The notes beneath the pieces are model-generated. The model worked only from the letters and a program-made list of their open reading frames with translations. It did no database searches and had not been told where the DNA came from. Source: JAWXCB01 sp034440455 (GTDB lineage Bacteria > Bacteroidota > Bacteroidia > Chitinophagales > CAIOSU01). From it: a stretch of 64,000 nt of DNA. This document shows positions 1 through 7,458 of this stretch, piece after piece (within the stretch, counting starts at the first letter, position 1; each line of letters begins with the position of its first letter). A program made the translations under genes and the position numbers. The stretch lies in assembly GCA_034440455.1 (NCBI GenBank), contig JAWXCB010000008.1, positions 87,736 to 151,735 on the forward strand, written 5' to 3'.

Positions 1-1
1 C

Positions 2-1942
2 CGTATCACCCACTTTCCGCCTTACGATAAAAAAGTCATCCGTGGTACCATTGTAGATATTTCAAAACGCAAACAGATAGAAACCAGCCTGAAGGAAAGT
101 GAAGAGCGATATCGCAACTTCACGGAAACAGCGCCTGAAACGATTTTTATTGTAGATGCTGAAACAGGAAAATTTATTGATTGCAATAAGAACGCAACAA
201 AGTTGTTCGGCTACTCGCGTGAAAAGTTATTGAGCATGCGCGCAATTGAATTAAGCCCGCCCCGCCAGCCTGACGGCAGAGATTCGCTTGCAGCGGCAAA
301 AGACAAGCTGCGCCTCGCGCTCAGGGAAAACAATATCGTGTATGAATGGCATCACATCAATTCGAAAGGGAAAATTTTCCCTACGGAAACAAGATTAGTT
401 CGTTTTCCGCCTTATGATAAAAAGTATATTCGGGGTACAGTAAATGACATTACCGCAAGGAAAGTGCTGGAAGAAAAACTCAAACAGCAGGAAAAAGATT
501 ACCGCCATCTTGCCAATGTATCTCCGGTTGGAATTTTTAGAACAGACACAAAAGGGAGAACGGTATTTGTAAACGAGAAATGGTGTGAAATCACTGGTTT
601 ATCATTCGAAGAAGCAACTGGTAATGGATGGCAAAGTGCAATCCATCCCGATGACCGGGATGGATCGTTGAAAGACTGGAAGAAAGCATTTAAGCTGAAA
701 GAGGTATCCAATGCAGTATTTCGTTTTCAAACACCGCAAGGAAGAATCAACTGGGTGTATGGGCAGGCTGTGCCTGATAAAGATGAGAGAGGAAATGTAA
801 TTGGCTATGTAGGTTCTGTGACTGATATTACCGAACGGATGCATGCTATTGAGGCGCTTGCGAAAAGCGAAAAGCGCAATTCAGTTTTGTTGAAAGCAAT
901 TCCAGACATGATTTTCCGTCTCTCAAAAACAGGAGTTTTTTTAGACTTTAAAGCGGCAACAAATTTTGGTCCCTTGGTTCCACCCGAATTCTTTATAGGG
1001 AAAAGAGTTAAAGAAGTATTGCCTCCGCCTATAGCAAAGCTTTGCATGAAAAATGTGAAGCAGGCGCTGAAAACAAACGCAATTCAAACTTTCAACTACT
1101 CGCTTGCCGACCCATCAAACCCTGAAAAACTTAATTTTTTTGAGGCAAGAATTCTTACGGATGATAATAATGAAGCACTGGCGCTGATACGGGATATTTC
1201 TCAGCAAAAAGAGGCAGAACAGGAATTGCGTGAAACGAATGGAAAACTAAAAGCCCTCTACCAGCGGCTTGAAACCATCCGCGAGGAAGAGAAGAAAAAC
1301 ATTGCAATGGAAATTCATGATGAACTGGGCCAGGAACTCACCGCCATGAAACTTGGTATGTTTTGGTTGCAGCAATATATTAATCAACACAGAAAACGCG
1401 GGCTTGACATTTTTCAAGTTGAAGACAAAGTGAAATCCCTTATTGACCTTTCAAGCCAAACAATAAGCTCGGCAAGAAGGCTCGCGCATCAATTACGTCC
1501 GGTTATCTTAGATAATCTTGGTCTTATTCCTGCCATTGAATGGCAAATCAAATCGGTGAATGAAAGCGGAAGTGTGGAATGCGAATTCAGACATAACATC
1601 AGAAAGGTTAAATTTTCGGACGCTTTCAGCGTGGCGTTCTTCCGTATTATTCAAGAATCGCTCACCAATATCCTCCGACATTCAGAAGCAAAAAAAGCAC
1701 TCGTGAAAGCGCATGCTACGAGAAGCGAACTGCAGCTGACAATTCAGGATAATGGCAAGGGGATTGAAAAGGAAGATTTATCGCATCCTGATAAGTTTGG
1801 AATTTTCGGCATGAAGGAACGGGTGAAAACATGGAGCGGTAAATTTGAATTGAAAGGAACGCACGGAAAAGGCACTTTGCTGACCTTTACCTTTCCATTA
1901 AAAGAAGTAGTTAAAAAGCATGATAAGCATAACACTGTGTGA
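2..1942 (+). CDS. PAS-domain sensor histidine kinase, NarX/NreB (HisKA_3) type, 5' end cut by window
   Basis: The reading frame is open to the first bases of the window, so the gene begins upstream; 646 residues are visible. The start contains the tail of one PAS domain, then three more PAS-like domains follow at about residues 27-140, 157-280 and 285-410, each opening with a coiled lead such as SEERYR or QEKDYRH. A HisKA_3 dimerisation domain follows (about 424-492) with the phospho-acceptor block AMEIHDELGQEL, then an HATPase_c domain with the N-box near HSEAKKA and the G-box DNGKGI. No membrane segment is visible, so it may be soluble or anchored by the missing part. The stop overlaps the next gene, a response regulator, by 23 bp, so the two are almost certainly a cognate pair. 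The ligand is unknown. Confidence 0.93.
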   Translation, partial: RITHFPPYDKKVIRGTIVDISKRKQIETSLKESEERYRNFTETAPETIFIVDAETGKFIDCNKNATKLFGYSREKLLSMRAIELSPPRQPDGRDSLAAAKDKLRLALRENNIVYEWHHINSKGKIFPTETRLVRFPPYDKKYIRGTVNDITARKVLEEKLKQQEKDYRHLANVSPVGIFRTDTKGRTVFVNEKWCEITGLSFEEATGNGWQSAIHPDDRDGSLKDWKKAFKLKEVSNAVFRFQTPQGRINWVYGQAVPDKDERGNVIGYVGSVTDITERMHAIEALAKSEKRNSVLLKAIPDMIFRLSKTGVFLDFKAATNFGPLVPPEFFIGKRVKEVLPPPIAKLCMKNVKQALKTNAIQTFNYSLADPSNPEKLNFFEARILTDDNNEALALIRDISQQKEAEQELRETNGKLKALYQRLETIREEEKKNIAMEIHDELGQELTAMKLGMFWLQQYINQHRKRGLDIFQVEDKVKSLIDLSSQTISSARRLAHQLRPVILDNLGLIPAIEWQIKSVNESGSVECEFRHNIRKVKFSDAFSVAFFRIIQESLTNILRHSEAKKALVKAHATRSELQLTIQDNGKGIEKEDLSHPDKFGIFGMKERVKTWSGKFELKGTHGKGTLLTFTFPLKEVVKKHDKHNTV

Positions 1943-2579
1943 CGACCATCAAATTGTAAGGAAGGGCATTCGGCAGATTCTCGAAGAAAGACCTGATTTT
2001 AAAGTCGTGTCTGAAGTTTCTAATGGAGAGCAACTCCTGAAAGAATTACGGCTAACCAAGCCGAATGTAGTGTTGCTTGATATCGGGCTGCCCGGAAGAA
2101 GCGGCTTGGAAGTGCTGAAGCAAATTCATCTGCTCTATCCAAGAATTAAGGTATTGGTGCTGAGTATGTATCCGGAGGACCAGTATGCAATCAGAACCAT
2201 AAAAGCCGGGGCATCGGGCTATCTCCACAAGGACAGCGCGCCCAATGTATTGTATGAAGCGATTACTACAATTGCAAGCGGAGGTAAGTATGTAAGCGCG
2301 GCTATCACGAATTTATTATTTAATGAAATCCTCTCAGAGAGTAAAGGTTCTCCGCTGCACAAGACGCTCTCTGACCGTGAGTTTGAAGTGTTGCTTCAAC
2401 TTGGAAAAGGAAAAAAAGTTGGCGAAATCGCTCAGGGCTTGACATTGAGCGTAAAAACAGTGAGCACTTATAAAACCAGGATTTTTGAAAAGCTTGGCAT
2501 TGATAATGTCGCAGAGATTACTCAGTATCTTTTGAAGCATAACCTGCTACAGGAGAATCTTGCAGAGGAACCGCATTAA
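1920..2579 (+). CDS. NarL/LuxR-family response regulator, partner of the upstream kinase
   Basis: This is a 219-residue protein with a receiver domain (acidic pair D8/D9, phospho-acceptor D54 in VVLLDIGLPG, late lysine in the GYLHKDS segment) and a C-terminal LuxR-type helix-turn-helix (LSDREFEVL, then SVKTVSTYKTRIFEKLGI). Phosphorylation at D54 by a HisKA_3 kinase is the family mechanism. The ATG lies inside the end of the kinase gene, in another frame, which points to translational coupling. The target genes are not evident; the second regulator gene at 2841 is a candidate because a palindrome lies ahead of it. Confidence 0.95.
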   Translation: MISITLCDDHQIVRKGIRQILEERPDFKVVSEVSNGEQLLKELRLTKPNVVLLDIGLPGRSGLEVLKQIHLLYPRIKVLVLSMYPEDQYAIRTIKAGASGYLHKDSAPNVLYEAITTIASGGKYVSAAITNLLFNEILSESKGSPLHKTLSDREFEVLLQLGKGKKVGEIAQGLTLSVKTVSTYKTRIFEKLGIDNVAEITQYLLKHNLLQENLAEEPH

Positions 2580-2609
2580 GGGCGGTTCAGAAAATTCTGC
2601 CACAGACAC

Positions 2610-2670
2610 CCTCTCCTTCAGGAGAGGATTGGTTTACCTGCCTAAGTTTTAACGCAGGCAGGGGTGAGAC
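2610..2670. repeat. Dispersed palindrome of the CCTCTCC...GGAGAGG type carrying a second inserted hairpin
   Basis: An 8-bp perfect inverted repeat, CCTCTCCT (2610-2617) and AGGAGAGG (2620-2627), is followed after an interval by GGGGTGAGAC. The same elements stand directly together in the copy at 6564-6597. Here a second hairpin, CCTGCCT (2637-2643) with AGGCAGG (2656-2662), separates the two parts, as if a smaller repeat had inserted into a larger one. The 261-bp gap after the first regulator holds this repeat and the palindrome at 2751-2770, and no gene. Confidence 0.7.
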
Positions 2671-2750
2671 GATAAAAAAAGCAATTTTCAGAACTGCCCC
2701 TAAAGCGCTTTCTCTCAAAATTAATTTCTACGCTTTTTTACGTTCATTCT

Positions 2751-2770
2751 TTGTAGGAAAATTCCTACAA
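2751..2770. promoter_or_regulatory. Near-perfect palindrome, candidate operator upstream of the second response regulator
   Basis: TTGTAGGAA (2751-2759) and TTCCTACAA (2762-2770) are perfect inverted arms separated by AA. The site ends 70 bp before the GTG of the regulator gene at 2841. NarL/LuxR-type regulators bind short inverted repeats as dimers, so it could be a site for this regulator or the preceding one. That assignment is inference. Confidence 0.4.
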
Positions 2771-2840
2771 GCCTTTCAGATAGAATATCAATGCACTTTG
2801 CATCATCCGGATTTAGCTTGCGTACTAGTTTTATTTACTG

Positions 2841-3509
2841 GTGAGCAACAGACTTCGTAAAATTGATATTCTTATTGCAGATGATCATCCAGCAGTGCGT
2901 TTAGGCATTCGGTCAATTCTGCAACTCGAAAAAAATCTCAATGTAGTAGGCGAAGCAAAGAATGGCGAGGAATTACTGAAGATGATGGAGGGGAAGCGTG
3001 TTGACCTCGTTTTTATTGACCTCAACATGCCAGGGAAAAACGGACTTGAGACTACCCGGAAACTGCGTAAATATTACCCTAAACTTAAAATACTTGCATT
3101 CAGCATATATGACGACCAGCATAAAGTGCTGAGTATGTTAAAATCAGGAGCGGATGGATACTTGCTTAAGGCTGCTGAAAGCAATGAAGTGGTAGATGCC
3201 ATCTCGGCTGTCATGAAAGGAGAGCACTATATTTCTAAGGAAATAGCCCACAAGGTAATTTTAGATGTAGTTGCAGGAAATATGCCTCCGACAATTGAAG
3301 AAGAAGCAACTGAGCCAAATGCGCTTTCAAAACGGGAAGAAGAGATTCTCAGTATGCTTGCCAACGACAACTCCTACAGCGAGGTCGCACAAAAACTGCA
3401 CATCAGCAAGCGCACGGTTGACACGCATCGTTACAATATCTCCAAAAAACTGGGGATTAAAACTATAGCCGGTTTGATTCGCTATGCGATAAATCACAAT
3501 CTGGCTTAG
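2841..3509 (+). CDS. NarL/LuxR-family response regulator, second copy
   Basis: A 222-residue receiver plus LuxR-type DNA-binding protein. The receiver shows the acidic pair in IADDHPAV and the phospho-acceptor D60 in LVFIDLNMPG. The HTH block is LSKREEEIL followed by HISKRTVDTHRYNISKKLGI. The GTG start has no clear Shine-Dalgarno site, which is normal for Bacteroidota. It shares the family of the regulator at 1920 but is clearly divergent, and it has no kinase directly beside it, so it may answer to the same kinase or a distant one. It is followed by a 468-bp stretch without a gene. Confidence 0.93.
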   Translation: MSNRLRKIDILIADDHPAVRLGIRSILQLEKNLNVVGEAKNGEELLKMMEGKRVDLVFIDLNMPGKNGLETTRKLRKYYPKLKILAFSIYDDQHKVLSMLKSGADGYLLKAAESNEVVDAISAVMKGEHYISKEIAHKVILDVVAGNMPPTIEEEATEPNALSKREEEILSMLANDNSYSEVAQKLHISKRTVDTHRYNISKKLGIKTIAGLIRYAINHNLA

Positions 3510-3977
3510 ATAAAGCGCTTTCAAGCCGCGAATAATAGCAAACAGGTATAATAAACGGGAGATTTCGACCTCCGTGTTTTCACGTAGTTTTTTAGTCACT
3601 ACTTACCTTAGCCTTGTTTTTGACCTGTTTTATGGAGATTTACTCCTTAATTTTTCACCAATTTTGAATATTCACCATGAAAAAAGCATTCTCAAAAAAA
3701 GTCAGTTGATTTTATATTCAGCCGGATAGTAAGATTGATTGAATATCTTCCATGTTTTTTAAGTGATTAATAATCAACGATTTAGAGTAATTTTTATGAA
3801 GGGAGTCCCGATTTAAGGCACTTATGCACATTTTTTCGCACAAAACGCTCTTTTTAATGTGTAAAAAAAATAATCGAAAATCAGTGAAAATTCAAAAAGA
3901 AATATTAACATTGCGTAATAACTACGGGTTTTCCAGTACGTTATTTTACTTATTTTTTAACCAAAAATTTTTTAAAC
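3510..3977. other. Gene-free interval of 468 bp
   Basis: No convincing gene was found here. A 63-codon open frame at 3824-4015 overlaps the next gene and has no recognisable features. The DNA is AT-rich with poly-A and poly-T runs, especially after 3820, and probably carries the promoter of the ArsR-like gene. I could not fix promoter elements with confidence. Confidence 0.5.
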
Positions 3978-4280
3978 ATGAGTTATCTCAACAAAAACCA
4001 GAACGAGATTCTTAACAAGGCAAAAATGAAAGTAAGAGCGCTTAACCATCCTCTCAGGCAGAAGATGCTGGCGCTTGTAAAAGACAACAAAAACCGCATG
4101 AATGTTACAGACATTTATGTGAAACTGAGAATTGAGCAATCAGTTGCTTCTCAGCACCTTGCAATCTTGAGAAATCAGGAATTAGTTTCTACTGAAAGAG
4201 AAGGCAAAACGATTTGGTACAGCGTTGATGATGCTGCTATCAAGCGCCTCATTCAGGTATGCGAACAGGCTATCTCTTAA
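3978..4280 (+). CDS. ArsR-family-like winged-helix transcriptional regulator
   Basis: This 100-residue protein has the ArsR-type winged helix: an N-terminal helix, LNHPLRQKMLALV, the recognition region IEQSVASQHLAILRNQELV, and the beta-wing TEREGKTIWYSV. Length and domain match single-domain ArsR/HTH_5 repressors. No cysteine metal-binding pair of the CVC type is present, so metal sensing is not suggested; family members without that pair sense other signals or act constitutively. The gene stands alone and ends in a strong terminator at 4306-4336. Its ATG follows an A/T-rich leader. Confidence 0.88.
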   Translation: MSYLNKNQNEILNKAKMKVRALNHPLRQKMLALVKDNKNRMNVTDIYVKLRIEQSVASQHLAILRNQELVSTEREGKTIWYSVDDAAIKRLIQVCEQAIS

Positions 4281-4305
4281 TTAAAGAGAAGACCATTAAA
4301 GAAAA

Positions 4306-4336
4306 AAGCTCCGGTTTATAGCCGGGGCTTTTTTTT
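4306..4336 (+). terminator. Rho-independent terminator of the ArsR-like gene
   Basis: AAGCTCCGG (4306-4314) pairs with CCGGGGCTT (4322-4330), 9 bp with one G-T pair and a 7-nt loop. The hairpin runs directly into a tract of T. It lies 26 bp after the stop codon. Confidence 0.9.
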
Positions 4337-4360
4337 GTGCTTGGCTGACATATTTTAAAT

Positions 4361-4388
4361 ACCTAACTTAGCCTAACACCCGTTAGGT
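4361..4388. promoter_or_regulatory. Candidate TetR operator abutting the regulator's start codon
   Basis: CCTAAC occurs at 4362-4367 and 4372-4377, and its complement GTTAGG at 4382-4387. The outer pair extends to 7 bp, ACCTAAC against GTTAGGT. The site ends 2 bp before the ATG at 4391. Autoregulation through a palindrome near the start is the usual arrangement for TetR regulators. A site this close to the start would block transcription or initiation directly. Confidence 0.55.
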
Positions 4389-4390
4389 TA

Positions 4391-4972
4391 ATGCTTGTTG
4401 CAATATCAAAAACGAAAGACCAGATAGTTTCCGCTGCGCAAAATATGTTCCGCGAGCGTGGTTATGCTGCCGCTTCCATGCGCGAGTTGGCGAAAGAAGT
4501 AGGCGTGGAACCTGCCAGCATTTACAGCCATTTCAAATCAAAAGACGACATCCTGAAATATATCTGCTTCAAAATCGCGGATGATTTTTTTGAGGCGCAG
4601 GAAGCAATTCTGAACTCTGTTTCAAATCCGGTTGAGAAATTAAACCGCCTGATTGCGGAGCATCTTCGCGTGGTGATTAATAACCTTGACGCGGCTGCCG
4701 TGTTCTTTATTGAATGGAGTTACTTGAAAAAACCGGATTTGAAAAAATTCATTTCTATGCGCGAAAAATATGAACGAGGATTCAAAGAAGTGGTGCAGGA
4801 AGGAATTACCAGCGGTGATTTTCGCATGATGGACGTGAACTTCACTGTGCGTTTGCTGTTTTCGGTAATGAATGGCGCACATGAATGGTATAAAATATCC
4901 GGCAAAGTATCTCCTGATGAAGTAGGCGAGAAAATGAGCGAATTTATTTTGAATGGACTGGTGATTAAATAA
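4391..4972 (+). CDS. TetR/AcrR-family transcriptional regulator, probable regulator of the paa genes
   Basis: A 193-residue protein with an N-terminal TetR helix-turn-helix (QIVSAAQNMFRERGYAAAS, then VEPASIYSHFKSKDDIL) and a helical ligand-binding domain of normal length. It lies directly ahead of paaA on the same strand, so control of phenylacetate catabolism is a reasonable inference, as done elsewhere by the TetR-type PaaR. The ligand would then be a CoA thioester such as phenylacetyl-CoA. A CCTAAC/GTTAGG palindrome overlaps the region just before the start. No other in-frame ATG is available before the HTH. Confidence 0.9.
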   Translation: MLVAISKTKDQIVSAAQNMFRERGYAAASMRELAKEVGVEPASIYSHFKSKDDILKYICFKIADDFFEAQEAILNSVSNPVEKLNRLIAEHLRVVINNLDAAAVFFIEWSYLKKPDLKKFISMREKYERGFKEVVQEGITSGDFRMMDVNFTVRLLFSVMNGAHEWYKISGKVSPDEVGEKMSEFILNGLVIK

Positions 4973-4973
4973 C

Positions 4974-5042
4974 AGCTTCAAGCCGCAAGCTGTTCGCGGC
5001 AAGCTTTTTTGGCTTGTAGCTCGTAGCTTGAGGCTTGCAGCT
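4974..5042. repeat. Long imperfect inverted repeat between the TetR gene and paaA
   Basis: Arms 4974-4991 and 5025-5042 are 18 nt each and match at 16 positions as inverted repeats. Both are built from AGCTTCAAGCC/AGCTTGAGGCT words. A smaller CAAGC/GCTTG hairpin with a T run sits inside. The structure ends 13 bp before the paaA ATG. It could be a dispersed repeat or an attenuator; a T run inside the loop rather than after the stem argues against a simple terminator. Confidence 0.6.
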
Positions 5043-5055
5043 AAAAACAAAAACC

Positions 5056-6045
5056 ATGTACGGAAACATTTCCATCACTGACGAACCGAAGGGCAAAAAG
5101 CCTGCTGCACAGGAAGACCCTGAAAAGCTGGCTGCCTTTCAGGCGAAGATTGATGCGGGTGAAAAAATCGAGCCGCACGACTGGATGCCTGCCGAATATC
5201 GCAGGCAGTTGATTCGCATGATTGAACAACATGCGCACTCCGAAATCATTGGCGCGTTGCCTGAAGGAACCTGGATTACGCGCGCGCCAAGTTTGAAACG
5301 GAAACTTGCGCTGATTGCAAAAGTGCAGGATGAAATCGGACACGGGCATTTGCTTTACAATGCCGCTGAAACGCTGGGTAAATCACGCGAGCAGATGATT
5401 AACGATTTGCTCACGGGCAAATCAAAATATTCCAACGTATTCAATTATCCTGCGAAAACATGGGCTGACGTAACAGTGATTGGTTTTCTGATTGATGCCG
5501 CAGCGATTGTGAATCAGCTTGCGAATGCAAAAGGCTCTTATGGTCCGTATTGTCGCGCGTTGGAAAGAATTTGTTATGAAGAATCATTCCATCTGAAACA
5601 GGGGCATGAAGCATTCGTCTATCTCGCCACCGGCTCAAAGAAGCAACGCGAGATGGCGCAGGATGCGATTAACCGCTGGTATCGTCCCATCATTCATTTC
5701 TTTGGTCCGCCTGATAAAATTTCGGTCCATACCGAACAACTCATGCGCTGGAAGGTGAAGATGGATACGAATGACAACATGCGTAACCAGTTTCTCGACA
5801 CATATGTGCCGAAAGTGCTGGAAGTTGGAATTACATTTCCTGATAAAAATCTGAAAAAGAATAAAGAAACCGGACAATGGGATTTCAGCGACCCGAACTG
5901 GGATGAATTTTTTCAAGTGATAAATGGAAACGGTCCGTGCAATAAAGAACGATTGGATGTGCGCAAATGGGCAGAAGAACACGGACGCTGGGTGCGGAAG
6001 GCTTTATTGAATCCAGCGGAGAAATTTATGATTCCGTTGTCTTAA
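5056..6045 (+). CDS. paaA: 1,2-phenylacetyl-CoA epoxidase, catalytic subunit A
   Basis: PaaA carries the non-haem di-iron centre that epoxidises the ring of phenylacetyl-CoA in the aerobic phenylacetate pathway. The 329-residue product matches the family length and shows the ferritin-like helices with metal-ligand blocks IEQHAHSEI, KVQDEIGHG and ICYEESFHLKQGHEA. I chose ATG 5056 (MYGNISITDE) over an in-frame TTG at 5035, which lies in the inverted repeat. It heads paaA-paaB-paaC-paaD, with paaC as its structural partner. An 84-bp gap to paaB contains a repeated AACAGTAAACCG word. Confidence 0.96.
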   Translation: MYGNISITDEPKGKKPAAQEDPEKLAAFQAKIDAGEKIEPHDWMPAEYRRQLIRMIEQHAHSEIIGALPEGTWITRAPSLKRKLALIAKVQDEIGHGHLLYNAAETLGKSREQMINDLLTGKSKYSNVFNYPAKTWADVTVIGFLIDAAAIVNQLANAKGSYGPYCRALERICYEESFHLKQGHEAFVYLATGSKKQREMAQDAINRWYRPIIHFFGPPDKISVHTEQLMRWKVKMDTNDNMRNQFLDTYVPKVLEVGITFPDKNLKKNKETGQWDFSDPNWDEFFQVINGNGPCNKERLDVRKWAEEHGRWVRKALLNPAEKFMIPLS

Positions 6046-6092
6046 AATAGGAGTTTAGTTGTCTGTTTTCAGTCTTCAGTTGTTGAGTGCTG

Positions 6093-6126
6093 AACAGTAA
6101 ACCGTAAATAGCAAAACAGTAAACCG
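6093..6126 (+). repeat. Direct repeat of AACAGTAAACCG upstream of paaB
   Basis: AACAGTAAACCG occurs twice, 22 bp apart, in the leader just before the paaB ATG. A related AACAGTAAACTG lies upstream of recA near 56210. These look like low-complexity intergenic words rather than a defined operator. Confidence 0.5.
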
Positions 6127-6129
6127 AAT

Positions 6130-6498
6130 ATGAAATCACTCGACCCCCGAATCAACCGCATCACAACTCCCGACAACATTGAGCCGGTGAAGGAGCATGA
6201 ATACTGGCAGACGTACGAAGTGTTTCATCAGGATAAACGCGGAAATCATCATGAGCATGTAGGCTCGGTTCATGCGCCCAATAAAGAGATAGCGCTGCTG
6301 TTTGCCAAAGAACAATTTGCGCGGAGGAAACGCTGTGTGAACTTATGGGTGGTGAAGACAGCCGATATTTTCGCAACGCAACTGGAAGATGAAGACATGT
6401 TTTACACCACACCTGAAAAAACGCATCGCGAAGCGGCAGGATATAAAGTGAGCGATAAAATTTCAAAGTTCAAAGCGAGTTTGAAGTCTAAAGTCTAA
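6130..6498 (+). CDS. paaB: 1,2-phenylacetyl-CoA epoxidase subunit B
   Basis: PaaB is the small non-catalytic subunit of the phenylacetyl-CoA epoxidase complex. The 122-residue product has the family core YWQTYEVFHQ, HVGSVHAPNKEIAL and RKRCVNLWVVKT. It is somewhat longer than the E. coli protein, with a C-terminal lysine-rich tail. Its place between paaA and paaC fits the standard operon order. Confidence 0.95.
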   Translation: MKSLDPRINRITTPDNIEPVKEHEYWQTYEVFHQDKRGNHHEHVGSVHAPNKEIALLFAKEQFARRKRCVNLWVVKTADIFATQLEDEDMFYTTPEKTHREAAGYKVSDKISKFKASLKSKV

Positions 6499-6563
6499 GG
6501 TTTGAAGTTGGCGCTAATGCAATGACAGATATTTCTAAAAAATAAAAAGATACCCTCTTGTCT

Positions 6564-6597
6564 CCCCTCTCCATTGGAGAGGGGGCGGGGGTGAGGC
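6564..6597. repeat. Dispersed CCCCTCTCC/GGAGAGGGG palindrome before paaC
   Basis: CCCCTCTCC (6564-6572) and GGAGAGGGG (6576-6584) form a perfect 9-bp inverted repeat, followed by GGGGGTGAGG. A relative lies at 2610-2670. It ends 6 bp before the paaC ATG, so GGTGAGG at 6590-6596 could double as a ribosome-binding site, an inference. Confidence 0.75.
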
Positions 6598-6603
6598 TAA
6601 ACA

Positions 6604-7356
6604 ATGAAAGAAGCAATCAAAGACCTCTTATTCAAAATGGCGGATGATGCGCTCATCCTTGGGCATCGCAATTCCGAGTGGACGGGCTTGGGACCAATGC
6701 TCGAAGAAGACATTGCCTTTTCATCTATGGCACAAGATAAAATAGGACATGCGAACGCGCTTTATTCAATTTTGAATGAAGAATACGGAGAGGCAACTCC
6801 TAATAAACTGGCGTATGAACGAAGCGAAAAAGATTTTAAATGTTGTCACTTCGTTGAGCTTCCTATTGGTGAATACGATTTCAGCCTCACGCGCCACTTC
6901 TTTTTTGACCATGCTGAAATTTGCCGCTACAAATTGCTGGAGCAATCAAGTGAAAAACGCATTGCAGCGCTTGCAAAAAAAATTCATGGCGAATTAAAAT
7001 ATCATGTGCTTCATGCTGATACATGGATGAAGAAACTTGCAATGGCTAATGAAGAAAGCCGTTCAAGAATGCTGAATGCTGTGAAAGAATGCTATCCATT
7101 CGCACTTGGCATTTTTGAAAAGAGCAAATGGGAAAACGAGTTAATCAAGAAAAATGTTTTTGCCGGTGAAGAAACATTACAGAACGAATGGCTGAAAAGT
7201 ATGCAGCCCGTGTTGGATGCCGCTGAAATAAAACTGCCAACTAAAAAAGTTGAGCCTGTTTATGGCGGAAGAAACGGATTTCACACAGAACATCTGAAAC
7301 CCTTGCTGGATGAAATGACTGAAGTATATCGCTTAGAGCCGAATGCGGAGTGGTGA
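6604..7356 (+). CDS. paaC: 1,2-phenylacetyl-CoA epoxidase structural subunit C
   Basis: PaaC is the ferritin-like structural partner of PaaA in the epoxidase complex. The 250-residue product has the expected length and motifs: DDALILGHRNSEWTG near the N-terminus, SSMAQDKIGHANALY, and KIHGELKYHVLHADTW. In this family the di-iron site itself is in PaaA and PaaC is non-catalytic. It lies between paaB and paaD; a dispersed palindrome ends just ahead of its start. Confidence 0.95.
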   Translation: MKEAIKDLLFKMADDALILGHRNSEWTGLGPMLEEDIAFSSMAQDKIGHANALYSILNEEYGEATPNKLAYERSEKDFKCCHFVELPIGEYDFSLTRHFFFDHAEICRYKLLEQSSEKRIAALAKKIHGELKYHVLHADTWMKKLAMANEESRSRMLNAVKECYPFALGIFEKSKWENELIKKNVFAGEETLQNEWLKSMQPVLDAAEIKLPTKKVEPVYGGRNGFHTEHLKPLLDEMTEVYRLEPNAEW

Positions 7357-7365
7357 GAAGCGCAG

Positions 7366-7436
7366 GTCACAGTGAGCGAAGTCGAACTGTAGCAGCGCGG
7401 GCAATCGCTCAATCCTTCGACTTCGCTCAGGATGAC
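7366..7436. repeat. Inverted pair of GTC-hairpin repeats between paaC and paaD
   Basis: The plus-strand copy at 7366-7390 is GTC, stem ACAGT, loop GAGCGAAGTCGA, stem ACTGT. A minus-strand copy at 7412-7436 has the same loop but stem ATCCT/AGGAT. The two face each other with GTC at the outer ends, making a 71-bp unit. It ends 22 bp before the paaD start. Different yet fully paired stems around one fixed loop show that the hairpin itself is conserved. Confidence 0.85.
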
Positions 7437-7458
7437 AACCGCACACTCTTAAAGAAGT

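Noticed and set aside
3824..4015. 63-codon plus-strand open frame ahead of the ArsR-like gene
   Set aside because: It overlaps the start of the ArsR-like gene in another frame, is poly-lysine and phenylalanine rich from AT-rich DNA, and shows no domain or signal.
5035..5055. TTG start for PaaA inside the inverted repeat
   Set aside because: ATG 5056 gives the usual PaaA N-terminus and length, and the TTG lies in a repeat arm.
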